A stretch of DNA of 64,000 bases from Anticarsia gemmatalis (lineage: Eukaryota > Arthropoda > Insecta > Lepidoptera > Erebidae), in assembly GCF_050436995.1 (NCBI RefSeq), contig NC_134763.1:9233001-9297000 (forward strand). Reading direction: 5' to 3'. Positions 25,801 through 36,450 of the stretch are shown here, piece after piece; position 1 is the first letter of the stretch, and every line of letters starts with the position of its first letter. The notes under the pieces were generated by a model, which saw only the letters and a list, made by a program, of their open reading frames with translations, searched no databases and was not told the origin of the DNA. The position numbers and the translations under genes were made by a program.

Positions 25801-28800
25801 TACTCGTAAGCAAATAGTCATTTAGCTCTGTGCTTATAGCAATCTATATATAAAGCTCGTAATACGCTACGCTTTTGATAATAGTAAAACTAACGAGCAT
25901 GCTAGACAAATGAGTTGGCACTCAAATACCTCGAGGGTGCTACAATCTGTATTGTAATTATACATAAAAAAATGCGGTTAAACGTGTCATGAAATGTACT
26001 TCTCATGATAATTAAGATAGACATGCAAAAGTAAAATTTTACGTAAGATTAAAACACATGCAAAAGAATTCGTAGTTGCTATTTTCAGAAATGAATAATC
26101 TCATAAATTGAAACTGAAAAGCTGCTGTCGACAAATATTTACATTGAGATGACGCTTGCAGGTTTTTTGGATGCAAATGTAACGGGATATGAGTGCAACA
26201 TTGACGTAAATTCTTGCAATGAAATAGCGCGCAAAACATGGAATTTAACACAGTTGTGTTTGTTTATAATACAGTAAATCATAGGGCTATTTCTGTGGCG
26301 GACCTTACTGTACGTCTCAATGGCGAAGTGAATCATCCGCCGGCTGTTGTAAAATTAGCCTGTTTTGCTGCGCACGCTCACATACAGTGGGAGTGATTGC
26401 AACTTTTATTATCATGGAGATTTCTTCCATCTATTTATAATGAAGTAACCTGATCTAGTGCATATGACCTTGCTTGAAATTTGAAAGAATCGTTGTGCGG
26501 TAATTAGTTGTAGTACAATTTTTGTAACAGTTAATTTTCTTGGGTTTTCGCACGATTTATGTGGAGTTGTTTAATTGCCAAGTTTCAATCAACAGGAACC
26601 CGTCCATCAGTCTTTTGGCTGTAGAGGCTATCAGGTTTCAGAAACGGAGTATAACTTTACTGTTACTAAATACCAACTGGCTTGAAATAATCTATTGCGT
26701 CGTAGCTTTATATCCATTTGTATGAAAACGTGATTTGGTATAGCATAGTAAATATTTTGTTAGGTTTCTTATAATAACGTGAGCGTTAACGGTATTCTTG
26801 GCTCGTGTTCGGTTGCCAAGATCGTGCTCCCTTGATCCGACTCCAGCTTTTGTTCACACTTCACCAAGGGAATGTTACATCCGGTCGCTTTAGGTAAACA
26901 TATTAATTGTTTTTCAAGGTTTCCCCAGCTATAATGTTTGAAGTATAGGTTTTCAATGGCATGTTTCTCAGTTCATTGAAAAATAAACTAGCCTAACAAT
27001 CTTATTTCGGAAACGAATAATATTATTACAGGCAAGTCTTGGAAAAGCTTCTCAGAGACTAGAGAATCAAGATATACTTAGTTGCTTGAAAACCATCATT
27101 AATTTGACCTTAGTGGGTAATGTTGACTTCACCAGATTTAGATTTAGTGCTTGGAAGCAAGACAAAACCAGGGCCAAATTGTTATCTTTGATTTGGTTTT
27201 GGTTACTATTACCGAGATTTTCTTCTCTTAGTCAATGAATCACCAACTGAATTATAGGTATTTCATAGTTTACAGAAGCGCTCGTGTCTTTGATGTCTTG
27301 TTTAGAAGTTGTGTTATTTGATATTAAACAATTTATCTAACTTCTAAATTACATTTTTCAATGCGAAGTCTTGCGACCTTGTTATCGAATTATTTTCATT
27401 CGAAATAACAGGAAAACTTTCTCCCGGATTAATTATTTCGACAATTATCTCAAAAATACACCCACAGCGGCAATTGCAGCCATTATTTTCTTATTCTCAT
27501 CCTTCAGGATTAAATCAGCCATTAAAACTGTCAGTATTAGAAAATGTTATTAAGTATACCTACGAGTTGTTTTCGCACATACATTTTATTACGACTAAGA
27601 ATGTTTTTAGCCGTTCCTTTTGATTACGGAGAGTCGGTTGAAAAGTTGGCACGTGTCCAACTGTTGCGTGGAGTGCCGTAATTAGTGATTGTACCATTTG
27701 TACGTATTGTAATAAATTATGTTTGTATTGGGCGTGTGTGACTGGATTTACGCATTTGCATCTTTAGTTGTGAAGGGAAAAACCAGGATTGCATTTGGAT
27801 CCGAATAAAATCAAGAAAGCTTTCTGTGATAAACATTCTCTTCGATTACTTGAGAATCTAACCACAGTATCTCCTTCCGCGGGTTTTATATCTCGTCATC
27901 ATCGTCAATGACAGCTTACCTCTACCAAAGGTACTGCATATGTTGGACGTCATAAAGGTATCTATTATGTACTTACCTAACGAATTCTTGCTTAATTTGT
28001 AGATAATCAAAGTGTTCAAAGTGGTGCTTAGTACCTACTCCTGAGTATGTATGAAATCTGTCTATACCTGTCTATCAGTGAAAAGCAGTTAGGCAGTTTA
28101 TTAGGAGTATTCATTCAGATTATTTCTATAGGTGTGTACCTATATTGTAGTTAGGTGGAAAATTTTCAACTTTCATTTCACTTTGTCAAAATTGTCCTCA
28201 TATTTTATCTAAATATAATCCTCTGGACTGATGCAATGGACAATACGAACTTCAAGTAACCTTATTGACGACTAGACGACATTTTAAAGTCATATTTCTA
28301 AAAATATCGGCATAATTTTGGAGTAAAATTCCTTCACAAATTGTAAACAGAATTTCAGTTTACTGTTTACGCGAACATTCGTGAAACGTGAGTTCGGTTT
28401 ATAGAACAAATGTGTTTTACAATAAATTTTATCGAATCGCTTCTAGCCTGCTTGTCTCGAAATCTTTTTAATCGAATCGATTCTCTGAGAAATTCTTTTT
28501 CTCGTTAATGGCCCATACATTTGACTAACAGGTAATTACGGCCCATTTACTTCCATTAACCGCAATCTTGGCTTAAGGTGATCAAAATACATCCCTAAAC
28601 AGAGATCTATGGTTCCCTTTTAAGCTCGTATAAAAGATTCCTTCACTGATATTACCTTTACTCTGTAATTTAATTAATATTACAACAGAATTCAATGATT
28701 ATTTATAGAATGCAACTGTAATAACTACGTCAGAAATACACGTGCATTTATAATTCAGTATTTTTGGCTTCACATCACATCTATGAGCGTCAACTCAACT

Positions 28801-31800
28801 CAATGTGGGTAGACCTGTTTTCTGTGGGTAGACCCGATTCAAAAGCTCCCAGAAAATATAGCGTTTTCTCAAAACGTTTAAAATTACAAAACAATAGCGT
28901 CTGTCACGTTTTGTTGAATTTGCCAGAAATTATTTCGTAGTATTACATCATTGACTAAAGTTTTCGTTTACTCTGGATACATTGTAGGTAGATATAAATA
29001 ACGACCAAGGGCAGACTGTAAGTTCAACGATCCCACTCGAAAAGCTCACTTTCCACTTGAGTATATCTCAAATCATTATCAATTGGATATCACCAGTTAG
29101 CAGTAGTTCGAACAATCATAATCTAGGTGGTCGTGCCAAAATTACTCGCGTGTCTTGAAAATAATGTCTGAATCAACGACTTGGCCGCCACCTAACAATT
29201 CGCAGGTATATCCTATGAGTGTTTGATATGAATAATCTTTATAAGCTGCCAAATATCTTGCCAAAACTGTCTCTGTAAAGATTGTGGTGAATGGATTTTT
29301 AATAGAAATCAAAAGTTGACGACTCAATAACAAATATAGTTCCTCTACTACTCTGCTCTGAATCGCAGATTGTGCATTTTGCTTTTGGCACATCCTTTTT
29401 ACATAAGTATATTGAGTACTCAGGGGGTGCCGATATAGTTGCCAGAATGTCTAGAGATTTTGAAATGATACGTCAAAACTAAATCCTCTACAAGCCCACT
29501 TTCCATGACGCAATTAAGTCTAGTCTTACGTAGTTTGGTGATTATATTGATAATGCTGTGTATGTTAAACGTCTTGAATTCTTGATGCACGGGGTTATTC
29601 CTGCTTTCAAGGTTGAAAACGAGTAGGTCCTTGAGAATTGAAGATGATTTGATAATGAACTCTTCGCAAGGGTAGTTATTTTGATGGTGCGACCATGGTG
29701 CAACAATATTTTTACTGATCTTTAAAATTTTCCTGTTTCCAATATAAACTTAAAGAACATTCTTAAGAGCACATTGCCCAGAGTACTTAATATCGAACAG
29801 AGTTAACGTCTTTATATTACGGTGTTCTTTAATTTAATAGCTGTGTTTTAGCCAAGATACGTGTGCTTTAGCCTAAAGCATTTATTTTTCGCTTCTTCGT
29901 TAGATACATTTCACGTGTTGACTTGCTTTTCACAAAACACTCCCGCCGTCATATGGCACATGCAGCTATAACCAGTTATCGTGGGAAATTGGCATCAGCT
30001 TCATTACAATGCGATAGGTACTAAAGAAAATCTGCTCTATTTTCCACTAATCCCCGAATAACACGGATGCAACGCAAATTGTTTACTATTCCCGAAGATT
30101 GATCGCGTCGAGCAAACGCCCACGAAATAAATTCAATCTTGCAACTGTGGTGAAATGTGACAGTATTTTTGATACTATTAACCTCTTTTTGCTTTCAAAG
30201 AATTTGGTAAAAGCTGATCTGAATAGCTTTACTAGCACCATTATAAGGTTTTGCGTAATGGCCAAATAGAAGTTACTTTAACTTCTATTTGGCCATTACG
30301 CAAAAACTACTGCATATATAGGCCTCCAGCTTCTGTCTGCGATTTCGTCCACGTGATAAGGTTTACGGGCCAAAAAGAATCCTGTCCGATCTCTCCTCGG
30401 TCTAGTAGTCTTTAGATAAGTTTGTTACAATTTCTTTCCACAAGCTTTCCAGTTTAATTATATTATTGTCAGGATGTACGTTCGTCATAATCATTGTCGC
30501 GAGCAGATTCTTTTGATCCACAGCAGTGCAAAAGCCTCACACCTTTTTCATCAATCATCCCTGTTCCACTCGAATACAGACTGAACCCTGTAAGCCTCCA
30601 TTTTTATTACAAAAGAGCTTTCACCTGTTTGCTACGATTTTTACTGTTTGCAGAACCGCGGTTGTGTAGGTATCAAATTTAACAGAATTATTTGTCGCGG
30701 AATCTAATATTAAAGAAAGGAATTCACGTTTTATTCCACTAGAGTTAAAATAAAAGTCGTAGGTGTAAGCCCTTCGGTTTCAGTTGGCATTAAACGGTAA
30801 GGAATAAACAATGCTTGAATATTTTATTTTACGAGTTGTTCAACGCTCCAATTGGGTCGAGGTAAACTAAAAACATTTGATTGATTTGGAAGTGTCACTT
30901 CTAAAGCTCGTAGTGATCTTCATCCAATATACTAATACGCGTGTTGATGGATATACTAATATAATATGTTATATATTAATGTTTGTGTTGACACGTGCCG
31001 TATTGCTGTTGGCTAAACAGAATTATAACTTTCTGTATTTCTATATGAAAATTACTAAACTACTATTTTGTAGATTTTATGATGCTAAAGTTTGAGATGT
31101 ATCAGCTGTTTGTGTATTCCTCAACATTTGAGAAAAGATTTCCAATCTGTTTGTCGTTGGTTGTACCTTAGTTTTTTAAAGCCTTGTCAGAGGATGTGTC
31201 TCACTGTTGTCTTTCATGGGTGTCGAATAGCTCTAGATAGTTATAATGCAACGGCTCCTCTCGTTACATCCGATTAATATGAGATGGCAGGACGGACAAA
31301 TTCGAGAAATTGTAAAGAACGTTCTTGATAACCCATACCTACCCCAAATTCTTTTAAAGCTTTTGAGTAAAAATGAAAAATATGTATGTAAATTTAAATG
31401 TGTTTTAAATTTTAACTATCTTCCAATTCAGATGTCTCCCTTAACAATTGCCATTTAAAGAAACAGAAGCGGGATCGCTGTCGGGAACCCCATGTGTCTA
31501 ACGGTTCATAATAATATGATTATTCGTGTAGGGAATGTTTGTTTAAGTAGAGTGGTTTTGTTTGTATGTATTCCTTATGTTTCGAAAGTAAAACAATTGT
31601 TATATTAGAAGAGTTGGTAGTTAAATGACGTCCATATCTCTAGCCTCCTATGACTGTAACTGAATGTGTTTACATCGCCACAATTATTTACATTTGATTT
31701 GCACTAACAATGAAAGTGGTATATTTACAACATACGGGATGTGTAACATATTGCAACGAAAGGTGAATCTTCCAAATATTTACATTCTGTTTCGAGCGAT

Positions 31801-34448
31801 GAAAGCTGTTATATAGCGGTGCTCCGTGAGGTGCATTGTGGGCTACTGTGTTGTGCCAAAGTTTGTTGCTACTTACTAAGACTTGTTCCAATAACTTACC
31901 TGGGATAGCTTGGGTACGTAGGATATGTACGGCACGTTATAGTACGGTAGTAATGAAGACAGGTAGTACAGTGACGACAACGGCTGCCATGGACAATGAA
32001 AGGCACTAGTTATTCTTATTCGAAGTTTGTGGTTTTCTCTTTGTTACTAGCAGATATTAAGAATAGACCCGCGTGGGGTTACATTGATATTTTAAAATAT
32101 ACTAGCCATACTGAATTTCTATATTCATCACAATTTTAATCTAAGCTGTCAGTATGATATGCTGCAAAATATGAAATTAAAATTGTATAATGACCATTTA
32201 ATAACTGAATTATTTTACTGCCAATTTGAGTTTGTAAAACTCCCAATATTTCCATGATATACTAATAGCTATATGTCTAACTAGTAATCTGTTAAGTCTA
32301 ACTTTGTAATATGTTAAAAAATATGATATTTGTAATATAAATGTAACTAAGTATGTTTGTAACTGTCGACAGAGTTGGTAAACCATTACAATAAAAGTGT
32401 GAATCCTATTGTCTTCTAAAGATTTAGGTGTAAGTATCCAGGCTGATAGACTATCTTGTTGGTACCTACAAACTGTTAATTTGGAAGAATTGAAAATGTT
32501 GATACTGAAAGTTCGTAATTTTGTTGTGTGATGTCATGTTCGGTTACCAGTGCGCATGTAACGCCGGATATTTTAGTAATGTTTATTTTTATTGGACGTA
32601 AGCGTAATATCTCATTTTAACTCGATAGATGTTGTTGATGTACACTTTAAACATCATATGAAACATTCTGTAAATATAGGTAATAACATATTCACTAAAC
32701 TAAACATATATCTGATTCCTGTCTTTGCATTCAAAAGGATAACATAATAATATAGAGAAAACCCAACAAAGAGAGGTAACACGAACATCACAAACAGTTA
32801 GTAAGTAGGAGGTAAACAAGGGTTGAGTGGTCGAGCTCATCATCGACTCGTCTCAGGTTGTTGTGTAAACACGACACAAAGAAATAGATCTATTAGAAAA
32901 CGCAAGCTTTATTAAAAATTCAGTCTAAATCACATTTAATAAATAATTTAAAATAACATTAAAAAGCACTGTTTCGATCGTTTTCCACTTGTGAACAAAT
33001 TAAAGTGGAGCGATCACTTAGCGTTACTGCGAATACTGATTAGGTAGTTACATTTTGTAGGGAAGCTGGGGGGGTAAGGAGCGAGGGGAGAGGGAGCGGG
33101 CCGGGGCGGGAGCCGGGGCGCTACACGCGGTACGAGTAATGGCGGTAGGTGGTGCCGTAGGGCAGGCGGCCCGACGCCGTCGACGAGTAAGAGTAGCCTC
33201 CAGGGCCGCCCAGGTTGCTGCTGCGCTCGCTGCTGTAGGAGTAGCCGCCGGGGCCGCTGCCGGTGCGCCGCTCCACCGTGCTGCTGTACGAGCTGCGCTG
33301 CGGCAGGCTGCTGCCGGTGCCCGAGCGCTCGCTCGTGCTCTGGTAAGAGTACGAGTACTGCTCCTCGGCGCGCCTCGGCAGCACCGGGTCGCGGTCCACC
33401 ACCACGTAGTGCCTCGGCGTCTGCAAAAACCCGCCCTATAGCCACCACCGCCTATCTCACACGCAACCCTCGCACCGACCCGACCACCTAGCGACTAGCG
33501 AAAGCGACACACGACAATGAGCGACTACGTCCGTCAATAGGTGGCGTAGTTGCTGTAAAAGACGTGCCGGTGAGCGGCGTGCTGCGGCAGACCGTGAGAC
33601 TGCGCTAGCACCAGGTCCATGTGGTCGCGCGGCGTGCCCAGCGGGTCCGCCTCGTAGGCACGCTCGCGCTGTCCCACGGCCGCGAGCACGCGTGCGCGCG
33701 TCTGGTCGCGCGGCGACACGTACGGCGCGAGCGGCGCCAGTTTGTACTCCGGCTTGGGCGCGATGCTCTGGCGCGTCACGGGGTCGAGGATGGAGGGCCG
33801 CGTGCCGGGCCTCGTCCGTCTGCCGAACGCTGTCACCGGATCCGGCACGAGACTCGGTCGCGGCACGAACGGCACCTTCTCCCAGTCGCCAACGGGCCGC
33901 CGCTGCAAGCGGAGAAGTCGCCGTTAGTCGGGCGGGCGCGACTCCAGCCGCGGCTATATTTGGCGCGCCCGGTAGCTCCGCTTTCCGACTCTGTTTCTCG
34001 ATACGAAATGACCCACTTGCGGAACGCTACCACGAATGCTATGCTATATTAACGAACCCTAAGTCCGCGGGAAGTTGCAGCGACGACGATCTTATTGTAA
34101 GCAATCATGTTTACAAGCAAACGAACAATAACGGGAACAAGTTACCACTTGGGAAGACAGCGACAAATGATATCACGGACTCGTTACGGAACTGGATCAC
34201 TGAACGAAAGCACTATGTACACCGATGAGTATGTGCGGCGTCGGTGGCCGTGTTGTGAGGGACGCGAGAGACGAGGGTCGAGCTGGTGCGAGGGGCGGCC
34301 GGCTCCCGGGAGAGAGTGGAGCGAGGTGCGATGCACGCTCAGTAGAAGGTGTTAGAAGGGCGGCGGCGGCACTCACCGTGACCGTGCTGTAGCTGGAGCT
34401 GGGCCTGTAGGGGCGGCGGGTCGTGTAGAAGTCACTCTCGTACACCAT
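21309..34448 (-). CDS. Mf: Myofilin-like muscle thick-filament gene, multiple alternative 3' ends
   Basis: Myofilin is an insect thick-filament core protein with several splice forms. The start exon 34377-34448 encodes MVYESDFYTTRRPYRPSSSY then STVT and ends in phase 0. Three acceptors in the same phase can follow: 33902 (RRPVGDWEKVPFVPRPSLVP..., stop 33534), 33420 (TPRHYVVVDRD..., stop 33121) or 25592 (AELIYRPTSRT...). The last leads to exons 25398-25592, 25084-25196 and 24273-24412. After those come 23898-24095 (or its read-through end), a short end exon 23695-23738, or the Glu/Ala-rich tail exons 22539-~22818, 22407-22452, 21870-22322, 21617-21726 and 21309-21468. All checked joins are GT-AG and frame-compatible. 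The myofilin name rests mainly on the PRPSLVPDPVTAFGRRTRPG and PRPSILDP style of the 33.9 kb exon. The tail exons could be a separate transcript. Individual ends are described in their own entries. Confidence 0.6.
21769..21808. repeat. Perfect 40-bp palindrome, no loop
   Basis: ATAAGCTTTCGTAAAGAGGT is followed directly by its exact reverse complement, in the intron between the 21870-22322 and 21617-21726 exons. Confidence 0.95.
23371..23376 (-). terminator. Poly(A) signal AATAAA for the two short 3' ends near 23.7-23.9 kb
   Basis: AATAAA on the minus strand lies about 320 nt beyond the stop of the 23695-23738 exon. It would also serve a transcript reading through the 23898 donor to the TAG at 23872. 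Confidence 0.45.
23695..23738 (-). CDS. Short GC-rich alternative terminal exon of the muscle gene
   Basis: The acceptor is TGTCTCTTGCAG|CGGGCGG. Joined in phase 1 to the donor at 23898 it ends the protein ...EKATAGGAPEQPTAAQCA with stop TAG at 23695-23697. Without splicing, the same upstream exon would instead end ...EKATGTTEQSQR (TAG at 23872-23874). The exon sits in a very GC-rich patch (23610-23740), unlike its surroundings. The acceptor is good, but usage is inferred. Confidence 0.45.
23872..24095 (-). CDS. Muscle-gene exon VCPRGNNEVF... (spliced or terminal form)
   Basis: The acceptor is AAAATTCCAG|TGTGTCC, phase 1. It encodes VCPRGNNEVFSPGRGHLACV, HYTGNKAFSNRRPLYKELSI and RDDVNLLSFYAKNRLAAAG, then EKATG. 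The exon either splices at ACAG|GTACCA (boundary 23898) or reads on seven residues to TAG at 23872-23874. In the read-through form, with all upstream exons, the protein is about 247 aa. The sequence is compact and conserved-looking, but I know no domain name for it. It is not flightin or paramyosin. Confidence 0.65.
24273..24412 (-). CDS. Muscle-gene exon YSYGEPVPYRYSSDAYVARL...
   Basis: The acceptor is CATCGACAG|ATATTCG (24413-24415), phase 2, which completes the serine codon left open by the 25084 donor. The donor is TTCTCCG|GTAAGA, phase 1. The peptide reads YSYGEPVPYRYSSDAYVARL, then LLPLRSNVAQHIQ and IMSTYQEPAKKFS. An internal ATG (IMSTYQ) could be mistaken for a gene start, but the open frame continues upstream to a splice acceptor that matches the previous exon. 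That is why I place it inside the same gene. Confidence 0.65.
25084..25196 (-). CDS. Muscle-gene exon AFEDERSRIRADTAALL... with donor/stop overlap
   Basis: The acceptor is TTTTCCAG|GCATTC and the donor TATACTC|GTAAGT. It encodes AFEDERSRIRADTAALLTRA and RSVVPRAKTVGPLESIY. Reading on past the donor gives TCG TAA, so the unspliced transcript terminates one codon later (TAA at 25080-25082). An ATTAAA-like signal follows at 25061-25066. The exon can therefore end a short isoform (130 aa in total: 24+65+37 codons then S plus preceding joins) or splice on. Confidence 0.7.
25398..25592 (-). CDS. Muscle-gene exon AELIYRPTSRTVTRLVTY...
   Basis: Acceptor ATGTTTCAG|GCTGAG and donor ACCAAG|GTAAGA, both phase 0, 65 codons. 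It contains AELIYRPTSRTVTRLVTYPE, VRVRVRPSVVLRELDRIAYR and VDDFYRSESTK. It is basic, Tyr/Arg/Pro-rich, and matches the style of the 34.4 kb start exon (YTTRRPYRPSSSYSTVT). The intron separating it from the 5' exons is 7.5-8.8 kb, depending on which upstream ends are skipped. Confidence 0.65.
29142..29393 (-). CDS. Unrecognised 83-aa open frame in muscle-gene intron
   Basis: The frame starts at ATG 29391-29393 and ends in TAA. The peptide includes QKQNAQSAIQSRVVEELYLL, NPFTTIFTETVLARYLAAY and LGGGQVVDSDIIFKTRE. Its composition is protein-like (mixed helix-forming stretches, few Asn/Lys runs), unlike most chance frames in this AT-rich DNA. Flanking it are two similar words, CTCGAAAAGCTCACTTTCCA (29037) and CTCTACAAGCCCACTTTCCA (near 29485). 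I recognise no family. It may be a small nested gene, a retroelement fragment or chance. Confidence 0.2.
   Translation of the reverse strand: MCQKQNAQSAIQSRVVEELYLLLSRQLLISIKNPFTTIFTETVLARYLAAYKDYSYQTLIGYTCELLGGGQVVDSDIIFKTRE
30249..30305. repeat. Perfect 57-bp hairpin (27-bp arms, 3-nt loop)
   Basis: TTTTGCGTAATGGCCAAATA plus GAAGTTA is followed by CTT and then its exact reverse complement. Confidence 0.95.
32908..32913 (-). terminator. Poly(A) signal AATAAA shared by the two proximal 3' ends
   Basis: AATAAA on the minus strand lies 208 nt past the stop at 33121. There is no signal between the two proximal terminal exons, so the 33534-ending form would use it as well. Confidence 0.5.
33121..33420 (-). 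CDS. Mf: Alternative terminal exon of myofilin-like gene (Tyr/Ser-rich)
   Basis: Acceptor GGGTTTTTGCAG|ACGCCG, phase 0, joining the 34377 donor. It has 99 codons and stop TAG. The peptide TPRHYVVVDRDPVLPRRAEE runs into Ser/Tyr/Gly repeats (QYSYSYQSTSERSGTGS; GPGGYSYSSERSSNLG; GPGGYSYSSTASGRLPYG) and ends RHYSYRV. Two GPGGYSYSS units are near-identical, a low-complexity elastic-looking tail. Attached to exon 1 it gives a 123-aa basic protein. Confidence 0.6.
   Translation of the reverse strand, partial: TPRHYVVVDRDPVLPRRAEEQYSYSYQSTSERSGTGSSLPQRSSYSSTVERRTGSGPGGYSYSSERSSNLGGPGGYSYSSTASGRLPYGTTYRHYSYRV
33534..33902 (-). CDS. Mf: Myofilin core terminal exon
   Basis: Acceptor CCGCTTGCAG|CGGCGG, phase 0. 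It has 122 codons and stop TGA. The peptide begins RRPVGDWEKVPFVPRPSLVP, continues DPVTAFGRRTRPGTRPSILD, PVTRQSIAPKPEYKLAPLAP and YVSPRDQ, and ends HRHVFYSNYATY. With the 24-residue first exon it makes a basic 146-aa protein, near the ~20 kDa reported for myofilin. This exon is the main reason for the myofilin call. It lies in a sharply GC-rich block relative to the flanking introns. Confidence 0.65.
   Translation of the reverse strand, partial: RRPVGDWEKVPFVPRPSLVPDPVTAFGRRTRPGTRPSILDPVTRQSIAPKPEYKLAPLAPYVSPRDQTRARVLAAVGQRERAYEADPLGTPRDHMDLVLAQSHGLPQHAAHRHVFYSNYATY
34377..34448 (-). CDS. Mf: Shared first coding exon of myofilin-like gene
   Basis: ATG at 34446-34448; 24 codons (MVYESDFYTTRRPYRPSSSY, then STVT); donor CACG|GTGAGT in phase 0. 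All candidate downstream acceptors at 33902, 33420 and 25592 are also phase 0, so it can serve as a common start for each alternative end. Confidence 0.7.
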
Positions 34449-34499
34449 GGCTGCTGACTTTATGATCGTTCGACTGTAACTCGCGACGGTTGGTCCTCG

Positions 34500-34550
34500 A
34501 CTGAGGAGAGCGCGCGCGCAGCGGCGCGACGCTGTCGACCTTATTTTTAG
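34500..34550 (-). promoter_or_regulatory. Putative muscle promoter: MEF2-like site and initiator
   Basis: TTATTTTTAG at 34541-34550 fits the MEF2 consensus YTAWWWWTAR, or an A/T core element in reverse. It lies about 40 bp upstream of a TCAGT initiator word on the minus strand (34500-34504), which is about 55 nt before the start codon. MEF2 sites near the start of insect muscle genes are well established. The start site itself is inferred. Confidence 0.4.
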
Positions 34551-36450
34551 ATCACTGTCATTGCAATTTTCACGTCATTCCCGAACCGCGCACGGATTTT
34601 ACACGAAATTATAAAATGCTTGTGTTGCTTATGATGTCACACATATGGGTTAAGGATAATCGTGGTGACAGAAGAATGCTGAGGACAGCAGTAAGGTTAA
34701 TCAAAATAAATTGTAGCTCGGGTATAATGTTCCCCTTGAATCACAGGTTATTTGTAAATCGTTACATTCCACTGTAGGACGCGTGTAGGCTGAGGACGCA
34801 AAGGGAATTTTCTTGAATGTTATTTTTTGTTTACTTCTTTACGTAGGATGTTTTGAATCATTCAGTAATTTTGTATGGACGATGCAGTTATCTAAATTAA
34901 GAATCTAGTAAGATACAACATACATCATGCTAACCAAAATAAATTGTAACGGATCTTTCTATAAGTATTAAATAAACTTCCAGACGTCTGATTAATGTTG
35001 TCTATAAACTATAAGGTAAGTGGAGTAAATCACAGTTGATTAAATTATGCTGATAGCCAAATGGCTACCCATATTTTACATTTAAACTAAGTTATGCTAA
35101 AGAAACCTGTCTTTTTTAGGACTTAACGTAGGTATTTTAGGTAAGCACTTACGGTTATTGGACAAAGGAGAAGAAGAAAGAAATCAACATTTATGTATAA
35201 GTATTCTAAGGACCTAATAATGATTTGCGCTCTTCAAATGGCATCAGTATGATTTCATAAAGCAAATACCTACTTAGCAAATCAGATTCTTAATGACATT
35301 CATCCTTCCGTTACAGGTGGAGTTAGATACTTAGGTTTGAATTGATTAAGTAGCTGACGATGGACGAACGGACGAGCTGTGAATTAATTGAATTGCTTTA
35401 GTGAAGTGCCAAGATGCCACATCAATTTCTCCGATGATTGCAATCTTGATTTTAGCTCAGCGGTAACGAGGGACGCTACGCTAATATCAGTATTCGGGTC
35501 CTACATTCGATTTGTATAGACAGATAATTTGAATACGTGTGTTGGGTATGACGATTTGGTATTTGGATTTTAGATGGCGTTGGTTTGGCATTTATAGATG
35601 AAACCATAGATAGATAGATTTTTGATTATTTGTTTTACTTGATTTCAGGATTATTCTTGCAAGCGCTACGACCAGGTTAAAGCCACACTCACCCTCAAGC
35701 TCTCCCCGTGCCTGTGGAATGTATACTTATAGATACACGTATAGGTTCCTAAGTATAGGTTGAAATAAATACCTACCTATCTATTTGCCGAGTTGACCCA
35801 AACTCCCATGGATAACGACTTCCGCCGTTATTTTAAGAAGGAAAGGTCAGTCGTTGAACCAAGGTTTCTTTAAACTAAAGATTAACTATTCAATAGTTGT
35901 AGATTTAAAGATATATTTGCGTCACAGCACGTGTAATGGTGCCCTCAACGTGTTACTTTTCATGTCAACAATGACTTGGCACCTTCTCATTTTCATAGCA
36001 CGTTGGGTATGTAGGAATGTGTGTTTATAATTCATCTCTAAATCTTGCCTGTATTTGGTTGCTATGCTAGCAGTTGCTGAGCCCTTTGCTCTCGTTTCTA
36101 TTATCAAGGATCATGTGACGCGGTCGGTAGTGCATGTCGCTACTGGTTCGAATACCGTCGGGTCAATAGAAAATATTTCTGAGTGTTGCTGGTGAGAATT
36201 CTTCAGCGGTTGCCCGGAGTTGTAGGTTGAGGTGATAGGCCTTCATGCCCCGGAGGGCACGTATAGCCGTCGATGAAGTGCCTCACTTCTTGATGGTCGT
36301 GTCGGTTACCCGTCCCATCAGAGTATAAGTGACAGTCCTGCAGTTTGCTGGTTAAAAAAACTGGCCACCATGGACTAACATCTGCTGAGTCCATAATTAA
36401 TAATAAGGTTAATTGTCATCTTCAGACGCATTAGGCGCTTAAATACCTTA

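Larger units (their letters stand above)
25593..32907 (-). other. Large intron of the muscle gene
   Basis: Mostly AT-rich unique-looking DNA. It contains a 57-bp perfect hairpin (30249-30305) and two open frames of unknown value, 29142-29393 (minus, 83 aa) and 31246-31458 (plus, 70 aa). Muscle enhancers would be expected in such an intron, but I cannot identify them by eye. No transposon boundary was resolved here. Confidence 0.45.

Noticed and set aside
33139..34228. Several 60-178 aa plus-strand Arg/Ala-rich frames
   Set aside because: They arise from the GC-rich myofilin exons read on the opposite strand and have no independent support.
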